From the NCBI GenBank assembly GCA_015057635.1, contig SVEB01000068.1, positions 62,001 through 126,000 of the forward strand: a DNA stretch of 64,000 bases, given 5' to 3'. Position 1 is the stretch's first letter, and each line of letters starts with the position of its first letter. The stretch comes from Lachnospiraceae bacterium (GTDB lineage Bacteria; Bacillota; Clostridia; Lachnospirales; Lachnospiraceae). The translations under genes were made by a program, and so were the position numbers. This document shows, piece by piece, positions 9,428 through 20,589 of this stretch. The notes under the pieces are model-generated. The model saw nothing but the letters and a program-made list of their open reading frames with translations, was not told where the DNA came from and did no database searches.

Positions 9428-11464
9428 ATGAAAAAACGAATTATAACGGCTATTCTTTCAATCCTTATGTTTGTTTTAATGGTACCGGAAACGGTGTATG
9501 CGGAAGTTCCGTATAAGACATATACGGTGGACGGTTACGGATATGTGACTGAGACGCAGACCGCATATACACCGCTTGGTTCGATCACAAAAGCAGGGGA
9601 CATCTCCTTTCAGAATCCGGTGGATATGATGATCGCAGAGGATGGTCTGATCTATATCGCCGATTCTTTAGCAGGTGTGATCTTGGTATGTGATCTGGAT
9701 GGAGAATATGTAAGGACAATTGGAGAAGGAATCCTTACAAATCCTACCGGTGTCTATGTCACGGAAAATAATTTTGTTTATGTGGCCGATAAAGGGGCAA
9801 AGAAAGTAGTGGTATTTGATGAGAATGGAGAAGTATCGGCGGAATACGGGAAGCCGGACTCCATCATATATGGGGATAAGTTAGATTTTAAGCCAATGAA
9901 AATTGCGGTAAATAAAAGCGGGAGCATGTATATCATCTGCGAAGGAAATACAAACGGCATCGTGCAGATCAGCCCCGTTGACGGCGGTTCCTTTCTTGGC
10001 TACTTTGGAACAAACTATACATCCTTAAATCCATTTCAGATCTTACAGCGTATGATCTTAACGGATGCCCAGCGGGCAAGGATGTTGAGTAATATCCCAT
10101 CCACCCCGACAAACTTGACGATTGATGACGATGGACTCATCTATACGGTGACGCAGGGCGATGGGCTACACAGCTTAAAGAAATTAAATATAGCCGGCAA
10201 TAACTTAATTGAGCCAGATACGTCTGATGAACTGCCGGCAGCAGTGGCGACTGGAAATTATGAAAATATCTTTGTTGCATCCAATGACGGATATATATAC
10301 GAGTATAACAGTGACGGGGAACTATTATTTGTATTTGGGGGACGCGATGACGGACGTTACCGGATTGGACTTTGCAGCAAAGTAGAGGCTGTGGATGTGG
10401 ATGTAAACGATCATCTTTACGTGCTGGATTCGGAAAAAAAACAGATTCATATCTTTGAACCGACGGAGTTTACGAACCTGTTACATCAGGCGCTGTATTT
10501 GTATTCAAAAGGAAGATATACCGAAAGCAAGGAGCCACTGACACAGGTTCTTAGCATGAACTCGCTATTTGACTATGCAAATAAGGCGATGGGAAGAGCA
10601 TACCTGCAGGAAGAGAATTATACGGAAGCGCTAAAGTATGCAAAGCTTGCAAAGGATTATGACGGTTATTCGGATTCCTTCTGGGAGGTCCGAAACGTAT
10701 GGATCAGAAAGAATGTGGTGACTGCTGCAATCGTAATTATCGCAGTCGTTCTTGCAATTAAGTTAGTGCAATACTTCTTAGCAAAGAAAAAATGGGGAAA
10801 GAAAGAGTCAGGAGCACTGAAACAGTTTTTCAATACGATATTTATGCAGCGGATCCGATATGGCGGTTATTTTATGAAACATCCGATTGACGGCTGTTAC
10901 GGGGTAAGAAGAGAAGGAAAGGCAAGTTATCTTTGTGCCAATCTGATGTTAGCAGCTTATATTCTGCTAACGATTATCACAAAGTATTTCTCAGGATTCT
11001 TATTTAAGAATGTAAGAGAAGGAAGATATGATCTGATCTCGGATATTGGAACGGTTTTAATTGTCTTCTTTGCTCTGACAGCATGCAACTACTTAGTAGT
11101 GACGATCAATGACGGGGAAGGAAGATTAAAAGAACTGTACTGTGCATATGCTTACTCACTTATGCCATATATTATGATTCAGCCGTTCTTAATTATCATA
11201 AGCAATGTGCTTACGGATAATGAACAGTTCCTGATCCAGTTTGGCAATACATTCATTAAGACATGGATGGTGATCCTGCTGTTTTTATCCATGAAAGAAA
11301 TCAACAATTATACCGTAAAGGAAACCATTAAGATTATTTTACTGACGGCATTTACAGTTCTGATCGCAGCGCTGTTAGTCTTTATCTTATATGTCCTGTT
11401 CTCACAGGTATCAGACTTCGTTATTACTTTAGGCAGAGAGGCGGTGTATCGGATTGGATCTTAA
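9428..11464 (+). CDS. NHL-repeat, TPR-like and YIP1-type membrane protein
   Basis: A 678-residue protein. A signal peptide (residues 1-25) is followed by NHL beta-propeller repeats to about residue 340 (repeated pattern such as DGLIYIADSLAGVILVCDLDGEYVRTIG). Two TPR-like helices follow (LYSKGRYTESKEPL; AYLQEENYTEALKYAKLAK), then a membrane helix near 435. A C-terminal multi-helix YIP1-like membrane domain includes the segments MLAAYILLTIITKYFSGF and AYAYSLMPYIMIQPFLIII. GGAGGAGAG precedes ATG 9428. Similar proteins occur beside DUF5696 proteins and sugar ABC importers in Firmicutes. Its job is unknown; a sensing or assembly role at the membrane is inference. Confidence 0.75.
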   Translation: MKKRIITAILSILMFVLMVPETVYAEVPYKTYTVDGYGYVTETQTAYTPLGSITKAGDISFQNPVDMMIAEDGLIYIADSLAGVILVCDLDGEYVRTIGEGILTNPTGVYVTENNFVYVADKGAKKVVVFDENGEVSAEYGKPDSIIYGDKLDFKPMKIAVNKSGSMYIICEGNTNGIVQISPVDGGSFLGYFGTNYTSLNPFQILQRMILTDAQRARMLSNIPSTPTNLTIDDDGLIYTVTQGDGLHSLKKLNIAGNNLIEPDTSDELPAAVATGNYENIFVASNDGYIYEYNSDGELLFVFGGRDDGRYRIGLCSKVEAVDVDVNDHLYVLDSEKKQIHIFEPTEFTNLLHQALYLYSKGRYTESKEPLTQVLSMNSLFDYANKAMGRAYLQEENYTEALKYAKLAKDYDGYSDSFWEVRNVWIRKNVVTAAIVIIAVVLAIKLVQYFLAKKKWGKKESGALKQFFNTIFMQRIRYGGYFMKHPIDGCYGVRREGKASYLCANLMLAAYILLTIITKYFSGFLFKNVREGRYDLISDIGTVLIVFFALTACNYLVVTINDGEGRLKELYCAYAYSLMPYIMIQPFLIIISNVLTDNEQFLIQFGNTFIKTWMVILLFLSMKEINNYTVKETIKIILLTAFTVLIAALLVFILYVLFSQVSDFVITLGREAVYRIGS

Positions 11465-13745
11465 GAAAATAAAAAAGAAGCATATGCTGATAGCCTGCGG
11501 GATTGTGACCGTTCTTGCGATTGCACTGCTTGTATTCTTTAAAAAGGAAAGCGGAGAAGGCGGGGACGATGCAGCATTACGGAATGTACATAGTTCAGAG
11601 GATGGGGTAAAGGTAGTTGCTTCTTATGAGGCAAGTACCATTACGAAGGAAAAGACATTAAATGGACATACTCTTGTGGCGGAGAATGATGGTTATGAGA
11701 TGTATCTATATGAACCAAGTCTTTCCCTGATCATACGGGATAAGAAGACCGGATCCATTATGGAATCTACGGTAGCGGAATTGGATGGCACAAGCAACGA
11801 ATCCTGGAGCGCTTTTATGCAGTCCGGCATTATGGTAGAAGTGCAGGAGAATGTGAATTCCCAGCAGAAGAAATTAGACTTAGTGAAGTCCGGCGCCAAA
11901 CTTACGGTAAATAAGATCAAGGATGGATTTTATGCCGTGATTGAATACGAAAGCTATGAGATTAAGTTAGAGGTGGAAGTGCTTCTGTTAGAGGATGGCA
12001 GCTTTACGGTATCCATCCCGCAGGAGAAGATTGTGGAAGCCAACGAGAAATACCGTATCGGTAATATCTATATCTATCCATTTTTAGGCCATACCCGCTT
12101 AGGCGAGAGAGAGGGATATATGTTTATCCCGGATGGAAATGGTGCCCTGATTTATTTAGATGATAAGGAAGGACGATTCTCGGCAGGGTATTCTCAGAAG
12201 GTTTACGGGAATGATGTCGGAGTAGAAGAATCCTATGTGCTTTCTTTGTTCTGGGATGAATATATGACTGTAAATGATGCAGAGAAGATCTTAGCCCCGG
12301 TATACGGAATGGTGCATACCGATTCAAAGATGGGGTATTTAGCAATTATCGAAAGCGGTGCAGAGTGTGCTACCATCGAGGCATATCCGAACGGTGCATA
12401 CACCCCTTATAACTGGATTACTTCTAAGTTCCGTCTTTGTACGCTTTATGTACAGCCAACCAGTAATTCCGGCGGATCTGTAACAAAGGTGACAGACCGT
12501 GTTCCATATGATATTAAAGTGAAATTCGCATTTGTAAAAGAAGAGAAAGCAAATTATGCAGGATTAGCGACCAGATATCGGGAGTATCTGATTGAGAATG
12601 ACAAGCTGAAAAAATGTGAGGCTGATTACCGGATCCGGCTTGATTTCTTAGGAAGTGAGAGGGAAAACTGGCTGTTATTTAAAAAGGCAGTTTCCATGAC
12701 AACTGCTTCCCAGATTGAAGAAATCTATCAGGAGTTAAAGGATGAAGGGGTGACGGATATTCTTTCTATTTATAAAGGATGGCAGTCCGGAGGCATGGAA
12801 GATCTTCCGATTAAGAAGTACAACGTGGATGGATGCTTAGGAAGTGAGGCAAAAGTGAAAGATCTGATGGATCAGGCACAGAATGATGGCATTTTATTCT
12901 ATCTGTACGATGATCTTCTTCGTGCAAATCCTTCTACCGGCAATACCACATTTAATACGATCAAGAAATTGGACCGCAGACTATATTCCGAATCTACCTA
13001 TAAAGATGTGTATGAAACGATGGTATTTGAGACACCGGCTAAGAGTGCAGCACTGGCTTCGGAGTTAAAGGAAAGTCTAAAAAAGAATGGCATTTCGAGT
13101 CTGGCTGCAGCAGGGATCAGCAATACGTTATTCACCTATACCTACAGTGGTGAGGAATACACAAGATTAGATACGGCATCGGTTTATGAAGAAATCTTAA
13201 AACAGTTAAATGATGGACTGGATCTTGTATTAGAAGAGCCGCTGTCTCTTTACTGGCAGTATACGGATGCTTTTCTTGACATGCCGGTTGGAAACTCCGA
13301 CTACATTTTCACAGATCAGAGCGTACCGTTCTTATCTATGGTATTGAAGGGAAGCATGCCGATGTATGCGGATTATACGAACTTTGAGGCAAATAAGCAG
13401 GAGTTTTTCTTACAGCTGATTGAAACGGGTATTTATCCATCGTTCTATCTGACGTATGAAGATCCGGCAGCTCTATTGTATACCAACTCAAGTGATATCT
13501 ATACCTCTAAGTATTCCAACTATAAGGAAGAGATCATTACCTATTATAATCAGTTGAAACAGATAAATGAACAAACAAAAGATGCGTATATCATCGGTCA
13601 TGAGGTGATGGGAAACGGTGTGACTAAGGTGACCTATACAAATGGAGTTATAATCTATATCAACTACAGCAAGAATGCCGTAACAGCAGACGGCTATACG
13701 ATAGAAGGCATGTCATATGAGATAGGTGGTGAAGCAGTTGAGTAA
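11454..13745 (+). CDS. DUF5696-type exported or membrane-anchored protein
   Basis: A 763-residue protein starting at TTG 11454, which overlaps the previous stop by 11 bases (AGGCGGTG lies upstream). One N-terminal membrane anchor (MLIACGIVTVLAIALLVFF) is followed by a large extracytoplasmic portion. That portion contains GYMFIPDGNGALIYLDD and a late TIM-barrel-like region (TDILSIYKGWQSGGM; FYLYDDLLRANPSTGNT). The overall pattern matches DUF5696 proteins that sit in polysaccharide uptake clusters. The fold suggests a glycan-active or glycan-binding role, but no catalytic residues can be assigned from sequence alone. Confidence 0.65.
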   Translation: MDLKKIKKKHMLIACGIVTVLAIALLVFFKKESGEGGDDAALRNVHSSEDGVKVVASYEASTITKEKTLNGHTLVAENDGYEMYLYEPSLSLIIRDKKTGSIMESTVAELDGTSNESWSAFMQSGIMVEVQENVNSQQKKLDLVKSGAKLTVNKIKDGFYAVIEYESYEIKLEVEVLLLEDGSFTVSIPQEKIVEANEKYRIGNIYIYPFLGHTRLGEREGYMFIPDGNGALIYLDDKEGRFSAGYSQKVYGNDVGVEESYVLSLFWDEYMTVNDAEKILAPVYGMVHTDSKMGYLAIIESGAECATIEAYPNGAYTPYNWITSKFRLCTLYVQPTSNSGGSVTKVTDRVPYDIKVKFAFVKEEKANYAGLATRYREYLIENDKLKKCEADYRIRLDFLGSERENWLLFKKAVSMTTASQIEEIYQELKDEGVTDILSIYKGWQSGGMEDLPIKKYNVDGCLGSEAKVKDLMDQAQNDGILFYLYDDLLRANPSTGNTTFNTIKKLDRRLYSESTYKDVYETMVFETPAKSAALASELKESLKKNGISSLAAAGISNTLFTYTYSGEEYTRLDTASVYEEILKQLNDGLDLVLEEPLSLYWQYTDAFLDMPVGNSDYIFTDQSVPFLSMVLKGSMPMYADYTNFEANKQEFFLQLIETGIYPSFYLTYEDPAALLYTNSSDIYTSKYSNYKEEIITYYNQLKQINEQTKDAYIIGHEVMGNGVTKVTYTNGVIIYINYSKNAVTADGYTIEGMSYEIGGEAVE

Positions 13746-14748
13746 GGAAAAGAAACCGAAAAAACGTAAGGCCGGAACACTTACCAAAAGAGAGGCAAGG
13801 ATGGGGTATGTATTTATCCTTCCATGGATGATAGGAACGCTTCTGCTCGTGATCTATCCGTTAGTCCGATCTTTTTGGTTCTCCTTAAATAAAATCAAGC
13901 TGACACCGACCGGAATGAAGATGACGTGGATCAATGTGAAAAATTATACGGATATCTTTTTGGAGGATCCGGATTTTATCACAAACCTGCAGTCCTATCT
14001 GACGGAGACACTTTTATCCATACCGGTCATTGTGGTATTTGCTTTGATTATCGCCATGTTATTAAATGAGAAGATTCATCTGCGGGGATTTTTTAGACTT
14101 ATCTTTTTCCTTCCGGTTATTATCGCAAGCGGACCGGTTATGAATCAGTTAGTCAGTCAGGATGCAGCCAGCATTCCAGCTATGAATGTAACGATGATCA
14201 CTCAGCTTTTAAATGAATATCTTCCGAGAATGTTTGCAGAAGCAGTGGCAAGCGTGTTCAGCAATATGATCATGATCTTATGGTATTCCGGTGTGCAGAT
14301 CTTGATCTTCCTAGCCGCAATCCAGAAAATCGACACCTCCCTTTATGAGGCGGCAAAGATCGATGGCGGTTCCGGATGGGAATGCTTTTGGAAGATCACG
14401 CTTCCTACTATTAAGCCGATGCTTTTATTAAATGCAGTCTATACCGTTATCTTACTATCGAACAATGAGCAGAACTCCATTATCACACTGATCTACGATA
14501 CGATGTTCTCAGTTAACGGCGGATACGGGTATGCATCTGCAATGGCATGGATGTATGCGGTGATCGTAACACTGATCATCGGGGTGGTTGCACTTCTTTT
14601 AATCGGAAGAAAGGACGTCTATGAAAGAAGAGCAAAGAAGTATCAGAGAGAATTGAGAAAACAGGAAAGGCTGCAAAGACAAATCAGAAGGAGGGGAATG
14701 AGAAATGAAAAGAGCAGTGAAAAGAGCAGTGAAAAGAATGCCGCTTAG
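13726..14748 (+). CDS. ABC sugar transporter permease, LacF/UgpA type
   Basis: A 340-residue permease of a second importer. The first helix is YVFILPWMIGTLLLVIYPLV, and the EAA loop is EAAKIDGGSGWECFWKITLPTIKP. The C-terminal tail is very basic and Ser/Glu-rich (SSEKSSEKNAA). It starts at GTG 13726 or the adjacent GTG 13729, overlapping the DUF5696 stop, and its end overlaps the next permease start by 44 bases. These overlaps show tight translational coupling. Confidence 0.9.
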   Translation: MVKQLSKEKKPKKRKAGTLTKREARMGYVFILPWMIGTLLLVIYPLVRSFWFSLNKIKLTPTGMKMTWINVKNYTDIFLEDPDFITNLQSYLTETLLSIPVIVVFALIIAMLLNEKIHLRGFFRLIFFLPVIIASGPVMNQLVSQDAASIPAMNVTMITQLLNEYLPRMFAEAVASVFSNMIMILWYSGVQILIFLAAIQKIDTSLYEAAKIDGGSGWECFWKITLPTIKPMLLLNAVYTVILLSNNEQNSIITLIYDTMFSVNGGYGYASAMAWMYAVIVTLIIGVVALLLIGRKDVYERRAKKYQRELRKQERLQRQIRRRGMRNEKSSEKSSEKNAA

Positions 14749-15751
14749 CAAAATGGCTGGTCAGAAAAACGCTGCAGGCACACAGGCGGCAACTATAGTT
14801 CCCTCCCGAAAAGGAGCCTTTAAGGACCGGTTTCGTAAGTTTTTATTTGGCACAAAGGATAAAGAAGGGATTGGAAAGCAGACTGTCATTTATGTTCTGC
14901 TAATCTGCATCGGATTTGTGTATCTGTACCCGCTTCTTTATATGATCAGCAAGAGTTTTATGCCGGTAGAGGATTTGATCGATTCTTCCATCAACTGGCT
15001 TCCAAGCCGGCCGTTCTTAGATAATTATAAGAATGCAGCGAAATCCATGGATTTCTTTAAGACATTAAGAGATTCCATCCTGATTGCAGGCATTCCTACT
15101 TTATTAAATGTGGTGGTCTGCTCCTTTGTGGGATACGGCTTTGCACGGTATAACTTTAAGGGAAAGAAATTTATGATGGGATTATTATTATTTTCCTTTA
15201 TCATTCCGCCGCAGATCACGATGATGCCGACCTATGTGTTGTATACGGATATCGGGATCATAAATTCATTAAAGGCATTTGTAATTCCAGCCTTATTAGG
15301 ACAGGGATTAAAAGCACAGATTTTCATCCTGATTTTTTATCAGTTTTTCAGACAGGTGCCACAGGCGTTAATCGAGGCGGCAAAGATTGATGGGGCTGGA
15401 CATTTTAAAGCGTTTTTAAAAATCGCAATACCGTCTGCCGCACCGGCGATCTTAGTTGTATTTCTGTTCTCTATCGTATGGTACTGGAATGAGGCATATT
15501 TAACACAATTATATGTAGTAGGACAGTATGCGACAGAAGATGCGTTAAGTTCTCTTGTAGTAGAACTAAAGAATTTTGAGTCATCTTATTCGAGTGCATC
15601 GAGTGTAGCGGGATCGCAGATGATGGATATCAATGAATCGATTAAGATGGCCGGAACGATGTTGAGCATTTTGCCGCTTCTGATTATGTATTTCGTATTG
15701 CAGAGACAGTTTGTGGAAAGCGTGGACAGAACCGGTATTACCGGCGAGTAA
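14705..15751 (+). CDS. ABC sugar transporter permease, MalG type
   Basis: A 348-residue permease with a basic N-terminal tail (MKRAVKRAVKRMP), membrane helices from about residue 57 (TVIYVLLICIGFVYLYPLLY), and the EAA loop EAAKIDGAGHFKAFLKIAIPSAAP. AGGAGGGG precedes ATG 14705. The first 44 bases overlap the upstream permease gene in another frame. It pairs with that permease and with the lipoprotein binding protein encoded next. Confidence 0.9.
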   Translation: MKRAVKRAVKRMPLSKMAGQKNAAGTQAATIVPSRKGAFKDRFRKFLFGTKDKEGIGKQTVIYVLLICIGFVYLYPLLYMISKSFMPVEDLIDSSINWLPSRPFLDNYKNAAKSMDFFKTLRDSILIAGIPTLLNVVVCSFVGYGFARYNFKGKKFMMGLLLFSFIIPPQITMMPTYVLYTDIGIINSLKAFVIPALLGQGLKAQIFILIFYQFFRQVPQALIEAAKIDGAGHFKAFLKIAIPSAAPAILVVFLFSIVWYWNEAYLTQLYVVGQYATEDALSSLVVELKNFESSYSSASSVAGSQMMDINESIKMAGTMLSILPLLIMYFVLQRQFVESVDRTGITGE

Positions 15752-15822
15752 TGTTGTATGGTGCAGGAGACAGAGATGGTTTCCTGAAAATCATAGAGTT
15801 TAATTATGAGGAGGATATTGAT

Positions 15823-17385
15823 ATGAAAGGAAAGAAGTTACTTAGTATTATGCTAGTTCTTGCAATGAGTATGGGCCTTATGACAGGCTGTGGAAGCAAA
15901 GCTAAAGGTGTTACAAGTGATAATGTGATAACAGCACCGGATTCATCTACAGATGCAAGCAAAGCAGATTCTTCGAATACGGCAGAAACCCCTGCGACAG
16001 AAGCAACGACAGAGGGAGCCGAAGCTGCTCTTCCAGCTATGACAACAGAACCTATCACCTTAACGTATATCCATTTTGATAATGATCCGCTTGTTAAATA
16101 CTTGGCTGACAAATTCATGGAGAAGTATCCGAATATTAAAGTAGAGACACAGTATTATGTGGCAGATGGTGAGTACAATAATACGCTTCTTAACTTAGTA
16201 CAGGCAGGAAAGACACCAGACTGCTTTATGATTCTTGGTAACTGTGATTTCGCATTATCAAATGATCTGCTTGGTGATATAACCGCGTACTGGGAGGCAG
16301 ATCCGGAAAATCAGAATATCCTTCCTACCATTAATGAAGCAAAGATGGGTTATTACGGAACAGAATCTAAGTGGGCAACGCCTATGAAGTTCTTCCCGGA
16401 TGCAATCTATGCGGATATGGCTGTATTTGATAAGCTGAATGTTGAGATGCCAAGCACAGACTGGACATGGGATGAGATGATCAATGCATTTAAGGCAACA
16501 ACCTCTCCAAGCGATGGTATTTACGGATTTAATCAGTATCATTCCATCGTTACTTACTATCCGGTTGCATCTGATCCAAACTGCATCGGTGAATTTGGAT
16601 GGAATGGTGAGACATTTAATATGACAAGCTGGGCAGAAGGTGTAAACCAGTGGGCAGAACTTGTAAATGGCAAATATCATGCACCATATTTTGATACCGA
16701 TGAAGCAGAAGCATGGTTAGGCGACAGAACGATGTGGGCTGGAAACTCCGGCAAGATCGGCTTCCAGTTAGATGCATGGTGGACTTACTTAAATCTATTT
16801 GATACCGATGAATATCGTGCAAAAGGTATTGAGATGGTCCCTTATACAACCCCAGTTGTAGAAGGAAGCGGAGCAAAGAATGTATTTGGTGTTCTTGATT
16901 TTGGCGGTATCTCTTCTGTTACGGAGCATCCAAGAGAAGCTTATGAGCTGTTAAAATGGATGGGCTGGGGAGCAGAAGGCTGGTCAAACAAAGTAGAAGC
17001 ATACAAGACATTAACAGCAGAAGACGGTACTCCGATTTACAAACAGAGCATGCCTCTTCCTATTACTCTTGATGAGACTGTATGGAATGACTTAACTTCT
17101 TATTTCTATCCAACTGAGAATAGAACTGTAGCAAGTGATTTAGTCACAGCAGAGGAAGATACAAAGTATGGTAAATACTTTGATGCATTCTTTGCAAAAT
17201 GTATTAATGTAATCCCATTTGGTGATACCGAGATTCCAGGATTTGCAGACTTTATCGCAAATGCATATGCAGGAATTGAAGATCAGGTACGTTTAGAGGG
17301 CAAGAATGCTGCCGATTTCGTTGACGAACTCACCAAAAAAGCCAACGAATATCATGAAGCTGCTATGCAGGCGGACTTCGAGTAG
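15823..17385 (+). CDS. Sugar ABC transporter solute-binding lipoprotein
   Basis: A 520-residue lipoprotein: signal peptide, lipobox LMTGC near residue 23, a Ser/Thr/Ala/Glu-rich linker, then a family 1 extracellular binding fold (PITLTYIHFDNDPLVKYLADKF; FMEKYPNIKVETQYY; GIYGFNQYHSIVTYYP). I chose ATG 15823 because GAGGAGGA at 15809-15816 precedes it and the signal peptide starts there. It is the last gene of the operon. Long palindrome copy B begins 28 bases past its stop. Confidence 0.9.
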   Translation: MKGKKLLSIMLVLAMSMGLMTGCGSKAKGVTSDNVITAPDSSTDASKADSSNTAETPATEATTEGAEAALPAMTTEPITLTYIHFDNDPLVKYLADKFMEKYPNIKVETQYYVADGEYNNTLLNLVQAGKTPDCFMILGNCDFALSNDLLGDITAYWEADPENQNILPTINEAKMGYYGTESKWATPMKFFPDAIYADMAVFDKLNVEMPSTDWTWDEMINAFKATTSPSDGIYGFNQYHSIVTYYPVASDPNCIGEFGWNGETFNMTSWAEGVNQWAELVNGKYHAPYFDTDEAEAWLGDRTMWAGNSGKIGFQLDAWWTYLNLFDTDEYRAKGIEMVPYTTPVVEGSGAKNVFGVLDFGGISSVTEHPREAYELLKWMGWGAEGWSNKVEAYKTLTAEDGTPIYKQSMPLPITLDETVWNDLTSYFYPTENRTVASDLVTAEEDTKYGKYFDAFFAKCINVIPFGDTEIPGFADFIANAYAGIEDQVRLEGKNAADFVDELTKKANEYHEAAMQADFE

Positions 17386-17413
17386 AGGCAGACGGAAGTA
17401 GAAAGAGACGGAC

Positions 17414-17621
17414 GCGCAGGTAAAAAAGGGCCGCCATGGGCTGGTGGGATTGGAATCCAAATGTTCGGACGCATGAGCGGACAAAATCCGTTGCAGTTTT
17501 TGATTATTAGACAGGAAGGCACTGGCTGATACTCAAAGACCGCAACGGATTTTGTTCGTTATGAGGCGGACATTCCGGATTCCAATCACACCAGCCCATG
17601 GCGGCCCTTTTTTGCCTGCGC
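17414..17621 (+). repeat. Long palindrome copy B
   Basis: GCGCAGG (17414-17420) pairs with CCTGCGC (17615-17621). The stem continues inward through AAAAAAGGGCCGCCATGGGCTGGTG-type pairs and ACAAAATCCGTTGC to an apical hairpin around AGACAGGAAGGCACTGGCT (17509-17527). The core is more degenerate than in other copies (CTGGCTGATAC instead of CTGTCTGCTAT). The GGAC-rich internal loop matches copy A (GTTCGGACGCATGAGCGGAC against GTTCGTTATGAGGCGGAC). It could terminate the transport operon, but no U-tract follows. Confidence 0.88.
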
Positions 17622-17649
17622 TGTATCGGACTGGACGGGGCGTACGCTA

Positions 17650-17693
17650 CCCTCGAATGAATCGCGGCGTGAGAGTGAGATTCATTCAAGGGG
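17650..17693 (+). repeat. Companion short hairpin of palindrome copy B
   Basis: CCCTCGAATGAATC and GATTCATTCAAGGG form an imperfect stem with a 15-base loop, 29 bases after the long palindrome. Confidence 0.55.
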
Positions 17694-18022
17694 AGTGATG
17701 AGGGTGGTGTCGAAGGAGAAGAAGTTTGGAGAGTAAGGGGGATTTTGACTGGAGGGAGCTTAAGATAGGAGGAAGGGAGAGTTAAGTCTTGAAAGGTGGA
17801 GGTGAAGCAGATAGGAATAAAATACACGATATGGGATATAATGAATCAGGTTAATGTATGGGACAGCAAAGAGGGCTGAAAGGCCTTATTTTATAAGGCG
17901 GAGGCCTGTTTTGAAGAAAAGTAAAAAAGAACCAAAATAATGAAAAAGTGAGAATAAAAGAGAATATGAGAGCATACAATAGGTAATATATTGTTTTGGG
18001 GCGTTTTACAGTGAACAGGTGG
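17694..18022 (+). other. Purine-rich intergenic stretch before groES
   Basis: The plus strand is strongly purine-rich at 17695-17810. A small hairpin (GCCTTAT/ATAAGGC, near 17882-17899) is visible. I see no gene with a ribosome site here. Confidence 0.4.
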
Positions 18023-18051
18023 TTGCACATTTTCTGAAAATTAACTAATAT
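18023..18051 (+). promoter_or_regulatory. Sigma-A promoter of groESL
   Basis: TTGCAC (18023-18028), 17-base spacer, TATA-like TAATAT (18046-18051). The CIRCE operator begins 12 bases later, at the expected start of transcription. Confidence 0.8.
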
Positions 18052-18062
18052 ATACCTAACGA

Positions 18063-18089
18063 TTAGCACTCGATAATGAAGAGTGCTAA
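18063..18089 (+). promoter_or_regulatory. CIRCE operator (HrcA binding site)
   Basis: TTAGCACTC, nine bases, GAGTGCTAA: an exact match to the CIRCE consensus. It implies heat-shock repression by HrcA, whose gene is not in this window. Confidence 0.97.
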
Positions 18090-18207
18090 TAATCAAAGAA
18101 AGCTAGTGTAATACAATTAGCATATCTGTTACGCATGTAACATGCCGGGGAATACAGGCATGAAGGTATTCACATAGCCACTAGGATTTTATAAGGAGGA
18201 ATATGAA

Positions 18208-18495
18208 ATGAGATTAGTACCTTTAGGAGACAAAGTTGTATTAAAACAGTTAGTTGCAGAGGAAACAACAAAATCAGGAATTGTATTACCAGGTCAGGCA
18301 AAGGAGAAACCACAGCAGGCAGAGGTTATAGCAGTTGGACCTGGCGGAATCGTAGACGGCAAGGAAGTTACAATGCAGGTTAAGGTTGGAGATATCGTAA
18401 TTTACTCCAAATATGCAGGAACAGAAGTAAAACTTGGCGATGACGAATATATCGTAGTAAAACAGAACGATATCGTTGCAATCGTAGAGGAATAG
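18208..18495 (+). CDS. groES: Co-chaperonin GroES
   Basis: A 95-residue protein of normal GroES length. It begins MRLVPLGDKVVLKQL and has the mobile-loop region (EETTKSGIVLPGQAKEKPQQ) and the roof segment GPGGIVDGK. It caps GroEL during ATP-dependent protein folding in the cytoplasm. AAGGAGG lies just upstream. It forms a bicistronic operon with groEL, controlled by the CIRCE operator. Confidence 0.97.
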   Translation: MRLVPLGDKVVLKQLVAEETTKSGIVLPGQAKEKPQQAEVIAVGPGGIVDGKEVTMQVKVGDIVIYSKYAGTEVKLGDDEYIVVKQNDIVAIVEE

Positions 18496-18529
18496 AATAA
18501 ATTGCTTTTTAAAAGCACATAAAAGATAG

Positions 18530-20191
<1,662 letters not shown>

Positions 20192-20246
20192 TCTCCACTC
20201 TTTCACTAAAAAAGTTTGACTGATTCCATCACAAGTTTTTATAAAT

Positions 20247-20299
20247 AAAAAGCCAGAAGATTTCCCTCATATCAGAGTGAAGTCTTCTGGCTTTTTTTA
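20247..20299 (+). terminator. Rho-independent terminator of groESL
   Basis: AGCCAGAAGA (20251-20260) pairs with TCTTCTGGCT (20283-20292), followed by seven T. The A-run ahead of the stem makes it potentially bidirectional. The sequence from here to 20500 contains no gene that I can support. Confidence 0.9.
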
Positions 20300-20500
20300 T
20301 TCGAATGCTTCATGATAGTAAAATGCAAAACTTCATATAGTCTTTGGAAAAGGGTCATTACATATCTTTACCATTCAAAATAAAGTTCTATACCCCTTTC
20401 TTTCCCCTCCCTCTTTCCTGAACTCGCACCAAACATTATTCTTCACGCCCTCTGTTTAGAAAGATTTAATAGAATTTTGGAAAAAGAGGGATGAAAAGGG

Positions 20501-20529
20501 TTTAACTTTTTTGGGGGATTTAGTATAAT
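20501..20529 (+). promoter_or_regulatory. Putative promoter of the DUF6106-type gene
   Basis: TTTAAC (20501-20506), 17-base spacer, TATAAT (20524-20529). The -35 box is weak. Confidence 0.5.
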
Positions 20530-20589
20530 AAGAGAGATGAAAAAAGGCCAAAATAGGTGAAATTAATATACATAGAGGAGGATAAGTGT

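Noticed and set aside
17414-17621. Palindrome B as a simple rho-independent terminator of the transport operon
   Set aside because: The stem is far longer than needed, no U-tract follows, and its core is shared with copies in other contexts. Some terminating effect is still possible.
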